Below, piece after piece: positions 25,701 through 35,996 of a DNA stretch of 64,000 nt. The stretch is from Sanderia malayensis (Eukaryota; Cnidaria; Scyphozoa; Semaeostomeae; Pelagiidae), in contig RQOL01000618.1 of the NCBI GenBank assembly GCA_013076295.1, positions 2,046,001-2,110,000 of the forward strand, written 5' to 3'. Within the stretch, counting starts at the first letter, position 1, and each line of letters opens with the position of its first letter. A program made the position numbers and the translations under genes. The notes under the pieces were generated by a model that worked only from the letters and a program-made list of their open reading frames with translations, was not told the origin of the DNA and searched no databases.

Positions 25701-27015
25701 CAATGACGCAGAAAAGTAAACAGATAATTACTGACATTGAAGATAAAGAGAGTGCTATGGCCATTCAAGTACGCGTTGCGAGAAGTTGCGCAATATACAC
25801 AAGATGATAACACCATGTGAAAGGAAATTTAAGAAAATTCTCGACAATTACTTTTGTTTAATTGAATTGAATGCTCCAGTTTTAAGGGGGTTTCATTCCA
25901 CACAAATCGCAATCTACTGAGCAACGAGATATTCAAAAAATGCTATAAATCAATGCAATATATAGAGTTACTTCAAATTATGATGCATTGCATTGCAGAA
26001 TAAATGATAATGTCTCATTATCAACAAGTTGAATCTACTCAGATAGCTATCTATCAACGTGTTTTTCCAGAATATTATATTTGGTAAACATGACTTTGGT
26101 TGATTAATGGCTAATTCAGTGCATAATTGGGTATTTTGATTTGGAACAAATAAATAATGATATATTCAAGATGCAGAGTCTTATTGGGTTTATTGCAAAT
26201 GATTTGCATGGGCGAGGCCTTTGTGTTTGGCATATTGTAATAGAAATGAGCCTAATGGTATGATAGAAAAACCAACAAAGCTGTCTCACTGATAAAGAAG
26301 TGAGACAAGTAATTATGGAAATACATAGCCATGCCATAGCCATGCAATGAAAAGAACAATGGTATATTGAACATGTGTGTTTCTTTCAAACACCATATTA
26401 TCCTATATCCCCTTAAATATTAGTGGGAAAGAAAGATGGATATGCTCTATATAAATTCGCGGCGAACTTACAGGAAACAAATTAATACAGAAACTAGTAG
26501 ATACCAGCTGTGCAATTACAAAAAACTGAAATTCACAAGAGCATTGCGAAACTTGATCATAGTAGGTAATGATAGGAAACACCAATTACCACGCAATTTC
26601 AATCAGTGACGAGGCGTGGCAATTGAATTGTCAATCAACAATTGGCATTCCTATGACGATTCACGATATATGTAGGTTTAGGTATTAATAGAGTTAAGAG
26701 GCAGTGTTAAGATAAAATCATAGTTAAAATCTCCATTAACACCATTGCTACACGTTCGCCGTGGTACGGCCTTGTATGCAGATGCTTCTAATGTCACAAA
26801 CTATTTCTAAAACACGCACAATTTCATTCTTGTAAACAGCTTTTTCAATAGGTTAGGCCAAAACTAAAAATAAAACGCCCACTTACCAATGAATACGTGC
26901 AGTTTTGATCATCGCTTGCACCAAGAACTGCAGTTGCTTCTTCCTGTAGAGCCTTATCCTCCGCTAGCACATCTACCATGGACAGAATGTCATCTCTGTC
27001 AGCTTCCTTCGACAT
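19768..27015 (-). CDS. UBR7: UBR-box and PHD-type E3 ubiquitin ligase UBR7
   Basis: Putative N-recognin; in vertebrates its PHD-like finger has been linked to H2B Lys120 monoubiquitination. Exons found: 27015-26887, 24781-24659, 24369-24309, 22121-22026, 21803-21750, 21601-21505, 21383-21208, 20982-20812, 20668-20503, 20250-20189 and 19869-19768. The protein starts MSKEADRDDILSMVDVL. It then has the UBR zinc-binding region (ALYSCLSC, GVCFACSLHCHDGHDLVELY, RNFRCDCGNSKF), the PHD region (YCTCARPYPDPEDE, DEMIQCVVCEDWYHSR, MICDGCMSN), a Lys/Glu-rich charged linker, and conserved blocks SLCKCDQCK, DTVYEYEEKGK and GMQFFCK. Exon 1 ends in phase 0 while exon 2 starts one base into a codon. A small exon of length 3n+2, probably encoding a few residues ending in K-R, therefore lies unfound between 24782 and 26886. 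Length is about 415 residues, as in the family (~425). Confidence 0.93.
22306..22479. mobile_element. Pogo-like (Tc1/mariner superfamily) MITE in UBR7 intron
   Basis: A 174-base element flanked by TA (22304-22305, 22480-22481). Its ends, CAGTTAAATCCTCATAATTC and (inverted) TGGTAAAATCCCGATAGCTC, resemble pogo/Tigger termini of the form CAGTNAAACCTCGNTA. Internally it has several TTCGAGTTA motifs in both orientations. It has no coding capacity. Confidence 0.6.
25005..25252. mobile_element. Tc1/mariner-type MITE in UBR7 intron 1
   Basis: A 248-base relative of the element at 17659-17917. Both share CAATAG-GG-CA-AAAGTC at the left, the AGAGACAACATTGTTTG.GGGAGGTGGG core (here from 25176) and ACTATTG at the right. 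The left flank is TA; the right flank is TT, suggesting decay. It has no coding capacity. Confidence 0.65.
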
Positions 27016-27700
27016 TTTCTGCAAAGTAATATTTCGTCGTTCTTTTACTTTAGGCCCATACAGCAAATTCAAAGCAAAGCATGTCCTGTGCCTCGCTTCC
27101 ATTCTTAACACAAAACAATATCAATACGAGGTCAATAGAAATTCTCTTATCCACAATTTCAACCTCTTTCATACTTCATACATTCATGTGTGAAAATTTT
27201 CTATTTTTACTTCGATTTAACAACTCATTATTTGCTCAAGCTCTCTTTTCATCACCAAAGACGCGACCCAAAAGACACAAAGATTATCAACCCCGCCACT
27301 GTCTCAGGCACTCAATTTCTTTTTATATCCATAATATATTTACAGATCTCTTATTACAACTATGTATTCACAAGCTATAAAATAACATAAACTACAAGAA
27401 ATTACAATTCAAAATAAGCGGCTGGCAAATAAGAACACTTTTCAAATATTATTTACATTTGTGTTACACCTACACCATCCTATATAACAACAGAAGAATT
27501 TTTATTGGACAAAAACGTCCCCAAATAGAACATAAGATTAAAACAACTGGTCCTTTCTGGACACTAAAAAACCATCGCACCATTAATAGTTTGGCAATCC
27601 CGGAAATCCAAGAGTTTCTTTGTTTGCAACTCTTGAGTACGATTGTTAAAAGCATTCGTTTTGCTATTAAGATTTATAAACACAACATGTATTGTATGTT
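27016..27700. other. UBR7 upstream region
   Basis: 685 AT-rich bases between the UBR7 start codon and the stop of the next minus-strand gene. It must contain the UBR7 5' UTR and promoter and the neighbour's 3' UTR. I see no TATA box or repeat I can support. Confidence 0.5.
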
Positions 27701-28730
27701 CTAGACAACGCATGGCCCAGCTGTTTCCAGCTTTGGATCACAATGATAGCTCACTGGTTTGCCAAAAGGTAGAAAATCTGAAACATCTAGACGTTCGTAG
27801 CTGGAGTTTAAAATGGCCCAAAGTTCTTTTGCTATTCTTTGCTTTCTTTTTGCGTTTGCGATTATCGTACAACAAACGCCGCAGTTGTCCCGAACGCAGC
27901 TATTTTGAATGTTCTCTTCGCTTAATTTCATGCCAACTAATTCAAAGACTCTTTTTGGGATATAATGGTTGTTCTGACTTGTCACAACGATCACAGCGTC
28001 GCACTTTTTCATGACTTCTGAAGCTATTCTTGATTTTCCATTATCTATTTCCACATCGGTTGCATCAGCCATGGATGATGAAAACGTTGAAAGGTCTACA
28101 AAAAATGATGCAATTCAATTTAAAAAATATTCTAAACTCAACTAGACGCCAACTTCCATCAGAAATTTTCGTTAAAACATTAGGTTTGCTGTTAAGCACT
28201 CAAACTTTAAGTTTCCGTTCCATAAAAATAATTCTTAGGGGGTTCCCCAGAGGTAGGCAACAACATTCGATTATATGACACGATTATTTTCAAAAATAAA
28301 ACCCGAAATACTTGTCGCTTATAACTTAAAGTGAATATAAATGCTACAAGCAATATTTAGAAATGTTTGTTGTCAAAACATTAAAATAGGTTGTATTCGA
28401 GTTTTGGCAAGACTTTTGGCTTGGCTAGAATAATTGTTTGAAAAAATTTTCTTTGTTGTCTCCAATGAAATATTGGTGACAGCACGAAAATGGTGTCACT
28501 TGGCGCAAATGATGAAATGTCCCGAAATAGAATAAAGACTCCAATGGAATAAATAATAAACAAGTAAACGTTATCAGAATTAAGCTACAAAAAGGATAGG
28601 CTAACTTATAACTAACGAACTTACCGAGCAAGGAGGCTTCATGACCTCTTGCACGCAGGTTTCTCATTACGTGAAGACCGTTGTTCTTATCCATACTGTC
28701 GGAGCAGCCACAAACTACGAAAAGCTTCAT
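27701..28730 (-). CDS. Small protein, possibly divergent flavodoxin-like FMN reductase
   Basis: Two coding exons, 28730-28625 and 28095-27701, joined in phase, giving 166 residues. The start MKLFVVCGCSDS looks like a first beta-strand and phosphate loop of a flavodoxin-type fold. ARGHEASLLDLSTF resembles the second strand. EVMKKCDAVIVVTSQNNHYIPKRVFELVGM resembles the third-strand segment of NADPH-dependent FMN reductases, where the usual motif is TPEYN-SIPG. The C-terminal half (CVRDNCGVCCTIIANAK, then WAILNSSYERLDVSDFLPFG) is Cys-rich and less recognisable. The canonical TPEYN is replaced by TSQNN, so flavin binding is doubtful. A TIR-like or deoxyribosyltransferase-like fold is an alternative. 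An in-frame ATG 30 codons upstream (28820) adds a leader without clear features. Function unknown. Confidence 0.7.
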
Positions 28731-28952
28731 ATTTCTTTCTGGAATATTAAATGCAAACTGCAAACAACAAGAAGTGAACCCTAGAACGGCTTCTTCAATC
28801 TTAATCTGTCTTCTTTGCAAAGTTCACCTCCCTTCCAGACATCAACACAAAAACGAACAAGTGAAGAAAAATAGTTGAGTTCGAGAGTTTTCTTCAAATC
28901 ATCTGACAGAAATCAGCTGAGCGGATATGGCACACTTCCATTGTTACAATGA

Positions 28953-29028
28953 CCAATCAAATTGAACATAACATCTTTCGACCAATAAAAATAACACGTA
29001 GCTTTCATCTATTGTTCCTTCAACCAAT
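28953..29028 (+). promoter_or_regulatory. Three CCAAT boxes upstream of the flavodoxin-like gene
   Basis: CCAAT at 28953, 28982 and 29024, all on the plus strand, lie 220-300 bases upstream of the minus-strand start codon at 28730. Reiterated CCAAT boxes suit NF-Y; functional use is inferred. Confidence 0.4.
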
Positions 29029-31542
29029 CAGGTTTGAGGATCGTTGTTGAATTCGGAATGACGTAGTTCTTGTTGATGTGTCCGTGTCTGATGCAAGAAC
29101 GGACACACAAAACAAAACTCAAAGGAGACTTGTAATCACGTCACGAGTTTCTTACAAAAACTCGTGAGCGAGCACAAGCACGTCTGTTGTTTTTGTTTTT
29201 AACTTCTTTATTATCAATATCACCAATTGAATGATATTGTTGTAATTAGGGCAGAGAGGCAACTATTACAGCTCCAAAATTTATTAGTGTCGTAAGTGCT
29301 AACTGAACTTTATTGTGTTCAGTTCCTATTGTTTTTCCGATTATTCTGGAAGCCTTGCAAACTTTGGGTAAATCCCCGCGACCTTTTTTCTGTAAACAAA
29401 TAATAAGGCCACGTTGGCAAACTGTTAACTTGACATGGTGGCATGACAGGTTTATTAATTTCCTCAGACAATACATATTTACTTTCAAGACTTCTAGAAG
29501 GCTGCAGAAAGTTCTGGAATAATTTTCTAGTCAAATAATTACATCATTTTTGAGGGTGCAACGAAGATGATGTAATTCGCGTGGGGCAATGTAAGGTTTT
29601 CTTGCATCATATATGATGAACCAGTTTATCAAAACAGAAAACCAGAGAGAAAGTGAAAACATTTCTTGGGCAAATGCTAATTGAAAATCCCCAACCCAAA
29701 TAACTTCTTTTATTACAACTACTGTTTGGCAAAATAAGAGATGATAAAGCTAAGAAGTCAAGTTCAAGTAAAGATTTGGTAGCGACCTTTGTGACCTCAG
29801 AAAACTTTAAAAACAAAACGAAGCCATCAGGAAACTTGAGCAATGGATAATGGAGCAGTCGTAGACTGTTGCTGAACGTGCTGAATGTAGCGACTCTCCC
29901 ACTCCCTTTTGCTTTGATTTGCTTTGTCGTGGCAACCGGCCATGACACGACAGCAATTATTTCATGGCAAACGAGAACGACTGTTTTGTTTTTCGTAAGC
30001 ATTTGAAAACAAAGGAGATTAATGTAATTCTCAGTAACATAGCGAAATCTGCATGCAAGCTAAACAAAAGAAATTAGGACAATGCCGAATTTTGAGCTTG
30101 CACAAACACAGAAGATCCTGAACTGAACGCCCAAGTATAAAACTGTCGTTGTTTTGTTTGTAATATCAAATATTGCTGTTTAAAGCTGGGTCGCACATCC
30201 TGTTATGTTTCGAATTTTTGTTTTGTTTGACGCATGGTGGAGCCATTGGAGCCCTGCTTTGGGTTATTTTTAAACATGTAATTTGTGTTGACAACTTGAT
30301 ACCCGTCATCAAAGGGTGAAAATTTCTATTTTAATCAAGAGTCCCGCAGAACGGAAACAGTCAGACTCTTCGCCTCCATGCGAACTTGCAAAGAAAACAA
30401 TATCAACATTGTCAGCATTGCTGAAGAAGTAACTGTTACAAAAATACACCGTTTATACATAGTTGAACTTTGAACAATAGTTCGACTTTGAAATTTATTA
30501 TTATTTTGCCCAGTTGTGGCGAAACTCAGTAGCACTGGGAATACTGTAACTGCATGCGAACTGCGTCCTCTCTCTCATTATCAACATCATAAAGGAGGCT
30601 ACAATGGACAACCTATGGTAGGGCATGGCAGAAAACGAAACAGAACTATATGTAAACTAAAACAAACAAATTATGTGCATAAAAAACAAAATACTTATGG
30701 CGTAAATAACGTCCTAGTTAACCTTTAGCAGTATGGATTTTCTTAGCTTTAACTATGATTTTAGCATCAATTAGAAAATTCGAAGCAGCATGGATAGAAA
30801 CATTTAAGTTATCGCTCCGCGTGCCAAACGGCGTTCCAACTTGAAAGAGCAAATCAATTTGACTCTAATTCAAACAAATAAATTATCCCAATTCATCCAA
30901 TTCAGATCATTAATTTGAAAACAATTTTATTTTTCGTGAACTTATAAGGAAATGCTGGTACTTACTTAGAAATTGGTACCATGCTATTAAATCCTCACTA
31001 ATAAAAAGCACAACATTTGAAAATTTGATTTCCATTCAACATTATTCACCACACGTTAAAGGCCGTTTGATGTTTGACAATACGAGATAACCATGAAAGA
31101 GAAAGCCAAAGTTTTAGATCTATTCTCATCAATAATAAACGAAAGCACCGCAAAAACGAGAAACTAAATGACCAAATAAGGATAACTTGATTAGCTTAAT
31201 TTGTTAAACCAAAAAAATCAAAATAAGTTTATTGTTTTGTTGTGTCTGGTACAAGCTATACCATGAATATCTCATTCAGTCTCACAGCGCATCAAAGCAA
31301 GGATACGACTTTGCATATCCATGCTAGATGCAGAAAGTACATCACTTGTTGCAGCCAGTCCACACCCCTGCCTAACTATTGAACTATCTGTCCTTTTGAG
31401 TTGAAAAATCGTCTCAGAATGATAAGGAAGGTCTAAATGATAATCTGCGACTATTTGTGATCCATATTTCCATCAATTTCAGTTTTTGGACTTTTGATTT
31501 TCCATGTTAGATGCACATGCAGAAAGTATTCATTTGTCTGCG
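29029..31542. other. Gene-poor intergenic region
   Basis: About 2.5 kb of AT-rich sequence. No open frame looks coding and no gene fragment is recognised. The only structure noted is a short perfect hairpin with 11-base arms, AATTACATCAT (29537-29547) and its complement (29567-29577). Confidence 0.5.
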
Positions 31543-32826
31543 AATGGTCTCAAACTGATCAGAAGGTGCTACTTAGTAGCATTCGACCCCTTGTGAGTGA
31601 AATTTCGACCTATTTTCAAATATTATTTTCTAGCCATAGAGCAATGTATGATAGGCAATGTATTTCAGTTGGGGCAAGGCCTCGCCAGGGGCCAACTTTT
31701 GAAATACTTGTGCTAGAAGGCTGGGAATGGTCTCAAACTGATCAGAAGGTGCTACTTAGCAGCATTCGACCCCTTGTGAGTGACATTTCGACCTATTTTC
31801 AAATATTATTTTCTAGCCATAGAGCAATGTATGATAGGCAATGTATTTCAGTTGGGGCAAGGCCTCGCCAGGGGCCAACTTTTGAAATATTTATGCTAGA
31901 AGGCTGGGAATGGTCTCAAACTGATCAGAATGTGCTAATTAGTAGGATTCGACCCCTTGTGAGTGACATTTCCATCTATTTCCAAACTTGATATTTCTAA
32001 CCCTAGCATAATGTATGATAGGTAATGTAATTCAGTTGGGGCAAGGCCTCGCCAGGGGCCAACTTTTGAAATATTTATGCTAGAAGGCTGGGAATGGTCT
32101 CAAACTGATCAGAAGGTGCTACTTAGCAGCATTCGACCCCTTGTGAGTGACATTTCGACCTATTTTCAAATATTATTTTTCTAACCATAGAGCAATGTAT
32201 GATAGGCAATGTATTTCAGTTGGGGCAAGGCCTCGCCAGCGGCCAATTTTTGAAATATTTATGCTAGAAGGTTGGAAATGGTCTCAAACTGATCAGAAGG
32301 TGCTAATTAGTAGGATTCGACCCCTTGTGAGTGACATTTCGATCTATTTCGAAATTTGATTTTCCTAACCCTAGTTTAATGTATGATAGGCAGTAGCGTA
32401 GCGAGGGGGGGGCAAGGGGGGGCAGCCGCCCCCCCAATTCGCAGAAAGTTGGTCTCTGAGAAAAGTGCAAATCTGCAATAAAATTTGTAGGGGGGTACGA
32501 CAAAAAAACAAGGCTTCATTTGCCAAAAAATTTGCCTGTTTGCCCCTCCAATCTTCCCGCTCTGGCTACGCCACTGATGATAGGTAATGTAATTCAGTTG
32601 GGGCAAGCCCTCGCCAGGGGCCAACTTTTGAAATATTTATGCTAGAAGGCGGAGAATGGTCTCAAACTGATCAGAAGGTGCTAATTAGTAGGATTCGACC
32701 CCTTGTGAGTGACATTTCGATCTATTTCGAAATTTGATTTTCCTAACCCTAGTTTAATGTATGATTAGGTAATGTAATTCAGTTGGGGCAAGCCCTCGCC
32801 AGGGGCCAATTTTTGAAATATTTATG
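31543..32826 (+). repeat. Satellite array, 184-bp unit, about six copies
   Basis: The landmark AATGTATG recurs at 31643, 31826, 32010, 32194, 32378 and 32756, steps of 183, 184, 184, 184 and 378. The last step is 184 plus the 194 bases of an inserted MITE and its target duplication. Each unit carries CAGTTGGGGCAAGGCCTCGC, GGTCTCAAACTGATCAGAA and TTCGACCCCTTGTGAGTGA. Neighbouring units are highly similar, with two sub-variants (TTAGCAGCATTCG and TTAGTAGGATTCG). The 184-base period breaks the frame, so it does not encode a protein. Confidence 0.95.
32391..32576. mobile_element. hAT-type MITE inserted in the satellite array
   Basis: A 186-base element with ends CAGTAGCGTAGCGAG and CTGGCTACGCCACTG (inverted, few mismatches) and exact 8-base duplications ATGATAGG at 32383-32390 and 32577-32584. 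The duplicated target is satellite sequence. The left part has a G-run/C-run palindrome (GGGGGGGCAGCCGCCCCCCC), as in the copy at 18113-18274. Confidence 0.9.
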
Positions 32827-33014
32827 TCTTGAAAGCTATAGAAATTTGAAGAATATGAGATTTGCCGCCAAATAATGAAAAGTCGCCTTCCTTACACGAA
32901 GTATTACATTGCACCAACAAAACGCAATTCGCAAAGGAATTTATTTTGGTCCTTCGATGTTTTTATTTTTTTAGTGTTCTGTATTTTAACAAGTTTTCTT
33001 CGGAATTCAATTTA

Positions 33015-35333
33015 ATGGGGGTCTTAGATCTTCCAAACCATCGGTTGTTCATAAGGGAGCTTGCACAAGACAGTGTTAATCATGTGTAAGTAATCAGATG
33101 TTTCATTCAATATGAGATGGATCGAGATTGAGATAGGATTTTAGGCCCATTGCTATAACTGTTCTTTTTCTTCTCCACCTGTTAGCTAGTTGGGTTATGC
33201 TCTGTTAATTCACACATAATACTGTAGTCCTATTCTGTCCCGGAACAATAATGGAAATTTCGCCCAAAAGGCCAATCGCATTTTTGTATTTTGAAAGTAA
33301 TTATGAATATCCCCATCCCTGTCCACTTGTGATTTTGATTTCATATTTTTGAAATTTGATTTGAAAGAGAAGAGAATCATCTTGAAGCTGGTCACGGCCA
33401 AGAGGGAAACTCGAGGGAATCTACAAATCCGAGACCTCGTCGCCAAAGAACCCCAAAACTTGGAAGAAAGGTTTATGGAAGCCATGATTTAAAGCGAGGC
33501 AAGGGTGTGAGACAGCAAAGACGAAGTGAAAATTGTACGCCTCTTTTTTGTTACCAAACAAGGAATATATATACTATTGTTATTGCAAATTAAAATCAAA
33601 ATATGATCTTAAAGGTTGAAGACTTATTTCTTATATCATTTCAGTGTTTTTTCTGTACTCTTTGGTGGATACTCTGAATATCGAAAATGTTGATGATGCT
33701 GATGATTATGATGATAATCATATGACAGCATTTGGGGAGTTATTCATTGACCCGAACAAAATGCAGGTTTGAAGTTTGACAAAACTTTTAGCTCACTAGT
33801 AATTATTCAAGGAAAGTCTTATATGGTAGAAGGTTTGCCCAACTGCCCAACAAAGACATATATTCTTTTTAAAACGGTTTTTTTCATACAAGGTATGGAG
33901 TGAGTTCATGAGCATGCCAGAAGATCAGCAACAAAGCTATCTTCAAGACATGCAAAAAAGCAAGCCTTGTATGAAATCCAGAGAGAAAACCAAGGATACT
34001 TTCAAGGGTATGGATTGTCCCTCATCCATTAAATCAGTCGTAAAAACTACACTCTACACTTCATTTTAGAGGCCTTGTCCAATTTATTTGCATATATATT
34101 GCTTGTGCAAGTTTGAAATAATTCTCCCCAAAAATATTACTTTATGATTTAACTCACCAATCTATCAACTTAAATTTTCTAGATTCAGTTTCGGGCAATC
34201 CAAATTTTGAGAAGATAAGCAAGAAAATAAAGGATTACCTGCAGACTGACAAGCTTTCAAAGGTATTCTATAAGTCTTCTTGTCTTTTCTCATTGCATTG
34301 TCATTTTCTAATGTTTATAAATCTTTATTCTACAATGAAAAAATACATGCTAAGACTTCTTGAAACTTTTCAGGAATCGTTGTGTGATTTTGAAGAAGAT
34401 TTGGTTTCATCGATGACTGATTTTCCAACTTCTGTTCTTGTGCTAAATATCCCATCAAGGTTTAGCAATGTTTTACCCCCATTTTGCCACCTTTCTAGTT
34501 ATCCATTATCAATTAAATTGAACATCACTACATATTTGTCCTGCTTATTGTTATAGAAATAACTTGCGTTCATTTAATTTCAGTTACGAACGGATGTTAA
34601 TTCATGGGATATGTCAATACATGAATCTGAGGACAACTAGTAAGCACTATCATCCATTTCATTTACCAAGTTTGGACTACTGTAAATCCTTGAATAAACC
34701 CCTCCTCCGAATAAGCCCCTACCCTGATAATCATTTGCAAGGATATTGAGCCCAAGTTTCCAGACATTGCAGTTGTGTAGTGAATGTATTGCAAATAGCA
34801 GTAAGTTTAAACCCATAGCTTTATTTATTGACTGCATTGTATAGCCCCTATAAGGCTTAATATTGAATGAAAGTCTAGTAAAAATTTCGTTTTTGCAAAT
34901 AAACTGTACCTTTTTGAAAGTTATTTATTTTGCTTCGATTTTTCTCAAAATGTACACTTACTGAGCAAAAGTTACGTACCACCTGATGAAAAATGGCGTC
35001 TAGAAGTGGCCCAAGGCCTGAGCAAGAAAATTTAGACAACAATACATTAACATCAAATGCCACTTTCAGACGCCATTTTGCATCAGGTGGTGCGTATCTT
35101 TTGCTCAACAAGTGTATTTGCTCGCAATAAGCTTTTAAAATACTCGTACATGACCTCCCATTTCGCATTTGCAATAATATACAGCTTGTTAACATTTGTA
35201 TTGTCTTGATATTTCAGCTCATAAATTCAAGCGAAAATGTTTGGTGGAAATTGAAAGCGAAGATTCATCATTTAGCTCACCTCAACCTTTGCTGTCTGAA
35301 TATCTTCAAGGCTTGCAGGATAAAAGTCGATGA
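33015..35333 (+). CDS. R3HDM4: R3H domain-containing protein 4
   Basis: Nucleic-acid-binding R3H-family protein of poorly known function. Eight exons: 33015-33085, 33368-33534, 33645-33766, 33893-34007, 34183-34262, 34374-34459, 34584-34639 and 35218-35333. They are all in phase and give 270 residues, close to the vertebrate length. Family blocks in order: a basic stretch PRPRRQRTPKLGRK and RQQRRSENLFFLYSLVDTL, then VWSEFMSMPEDQQQSYLQDM, NFEKISKKIKDYLQTDKL, DFEEDLVSSM, the R3H-type core SYERMLIHGICQYMNL, and the terminal LLSEYLQGLQ. The first exon (MGVLDLPNHRLFIRELAQDS) is inferred from phase and its GT donor; its splice to 33368 has a weak polypyrimidine tract, so the N-terminus is the least certain part. 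The gene starts about 190 bases after the satellite array and converges on the lipoprotein gene. Confidence 0.88.
34955..35114. mobile_element. Tc1/mariner-type MITE in R3HDM4 intron 7
   Basis: A 160-base element flanked by TA (34953-34954, 35115-35116). About 55 bases at each end are inverted repeats: CACTTACTGAGCAAAAG on the left and, read inverted from the right, CACTTGTTGAGCAAAAG; both continue through ACCACCTGATG and AATGGCGTCT to AAGTGGC. Only about 50 bases separate the arms. It has no coding capacity. Confidence 0.85.
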
Positions 35334-35496
35334 ATTTAATCATGTAACGGCAATAAGCTGTTTGTATCGTGCTTTCAATGTGTTCGACATAAATTATTTC
35401 AATTTATTACTTTCAGTTCGCTTTGTTTTAATGTTTTAAATTAAGTTATAGCTTCTGTGAAGTTGTTTGCTAATGCGATGATGAACACGAAAGCCA

Positions 35497-35502
35497 AATA
35501 AA
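35497..35502 (+). terminator. AATAAA poly(A) signal of R3HDM4
   Basis: Canonical AATAAA 164 bases after the stop codon. The rest of 35334-35996 is the convergent 3' UTR region of R3HDM4 and the lipoprotein gene, with no other feature seen. Confidence 0.6.
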
Positions 35503-35996
35503 AATCTATCACAAATTGTTTGTTAGTTTATATATTCTCTTCTCTCTCGTGGGTTTTTTTGACCAATAGAGAAGGCGCAAAGATTCTCTTGGGACATAAA
35601 CAAGTTAAATGGCTGCAAGCCGAAAAATGTTAAATTACTCGAGAAAATGCAATGAATTAAGAGAGAAATAATAACAGAAACATGTATCGAGAGGTTTCAT
35701 AGAATAAAACACACTGTTCAATGCTCTGATTATAATTCAAATTCAGCTTCAGCAAGTGAGAAATTACATTTAGAAAACACAGGTATAAAAGTGACAAAAG
35801 TAGAAACAAGATTACAAATGCTTTATAGAAAAAGTTATCGAAAGTCGATAAAGTAAAGGGTTGGAAAGAGTGCAGATAACGTACTATCACAAAAAATTAC
35901 AAAAGACTTGGGATACACGAATAAGGAAAACAAAAAAAGATAAATTAAAGGTTTATATATTTAGAAATGTCTTGAGGAGTAAATCTAGGCGAGTGT

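Noticed and set aside
29537..29577. Hairpin with 11-base arms as an RNA gene or MITE
   Set aside because: Too short, with no flanking duplication or second copy seen.
31494..31991. 165-codon open frame with a repeated 61-residue unit
   Set aside because: It is the satellite read through in one frame. Units of 183 bases keep frame and units of 184 break it, and the second array is not open, so it is not a repeat protein.
34681..34870. Third copy of the TACCGTAAATTCTCT element in R3HDM4
   Set aside because: Only loose similarity (CTGTAAATCCTTGAATAAACCCC and AAGCCCCT motifs) without matching ends or a target duplication, so not listed as a feature.
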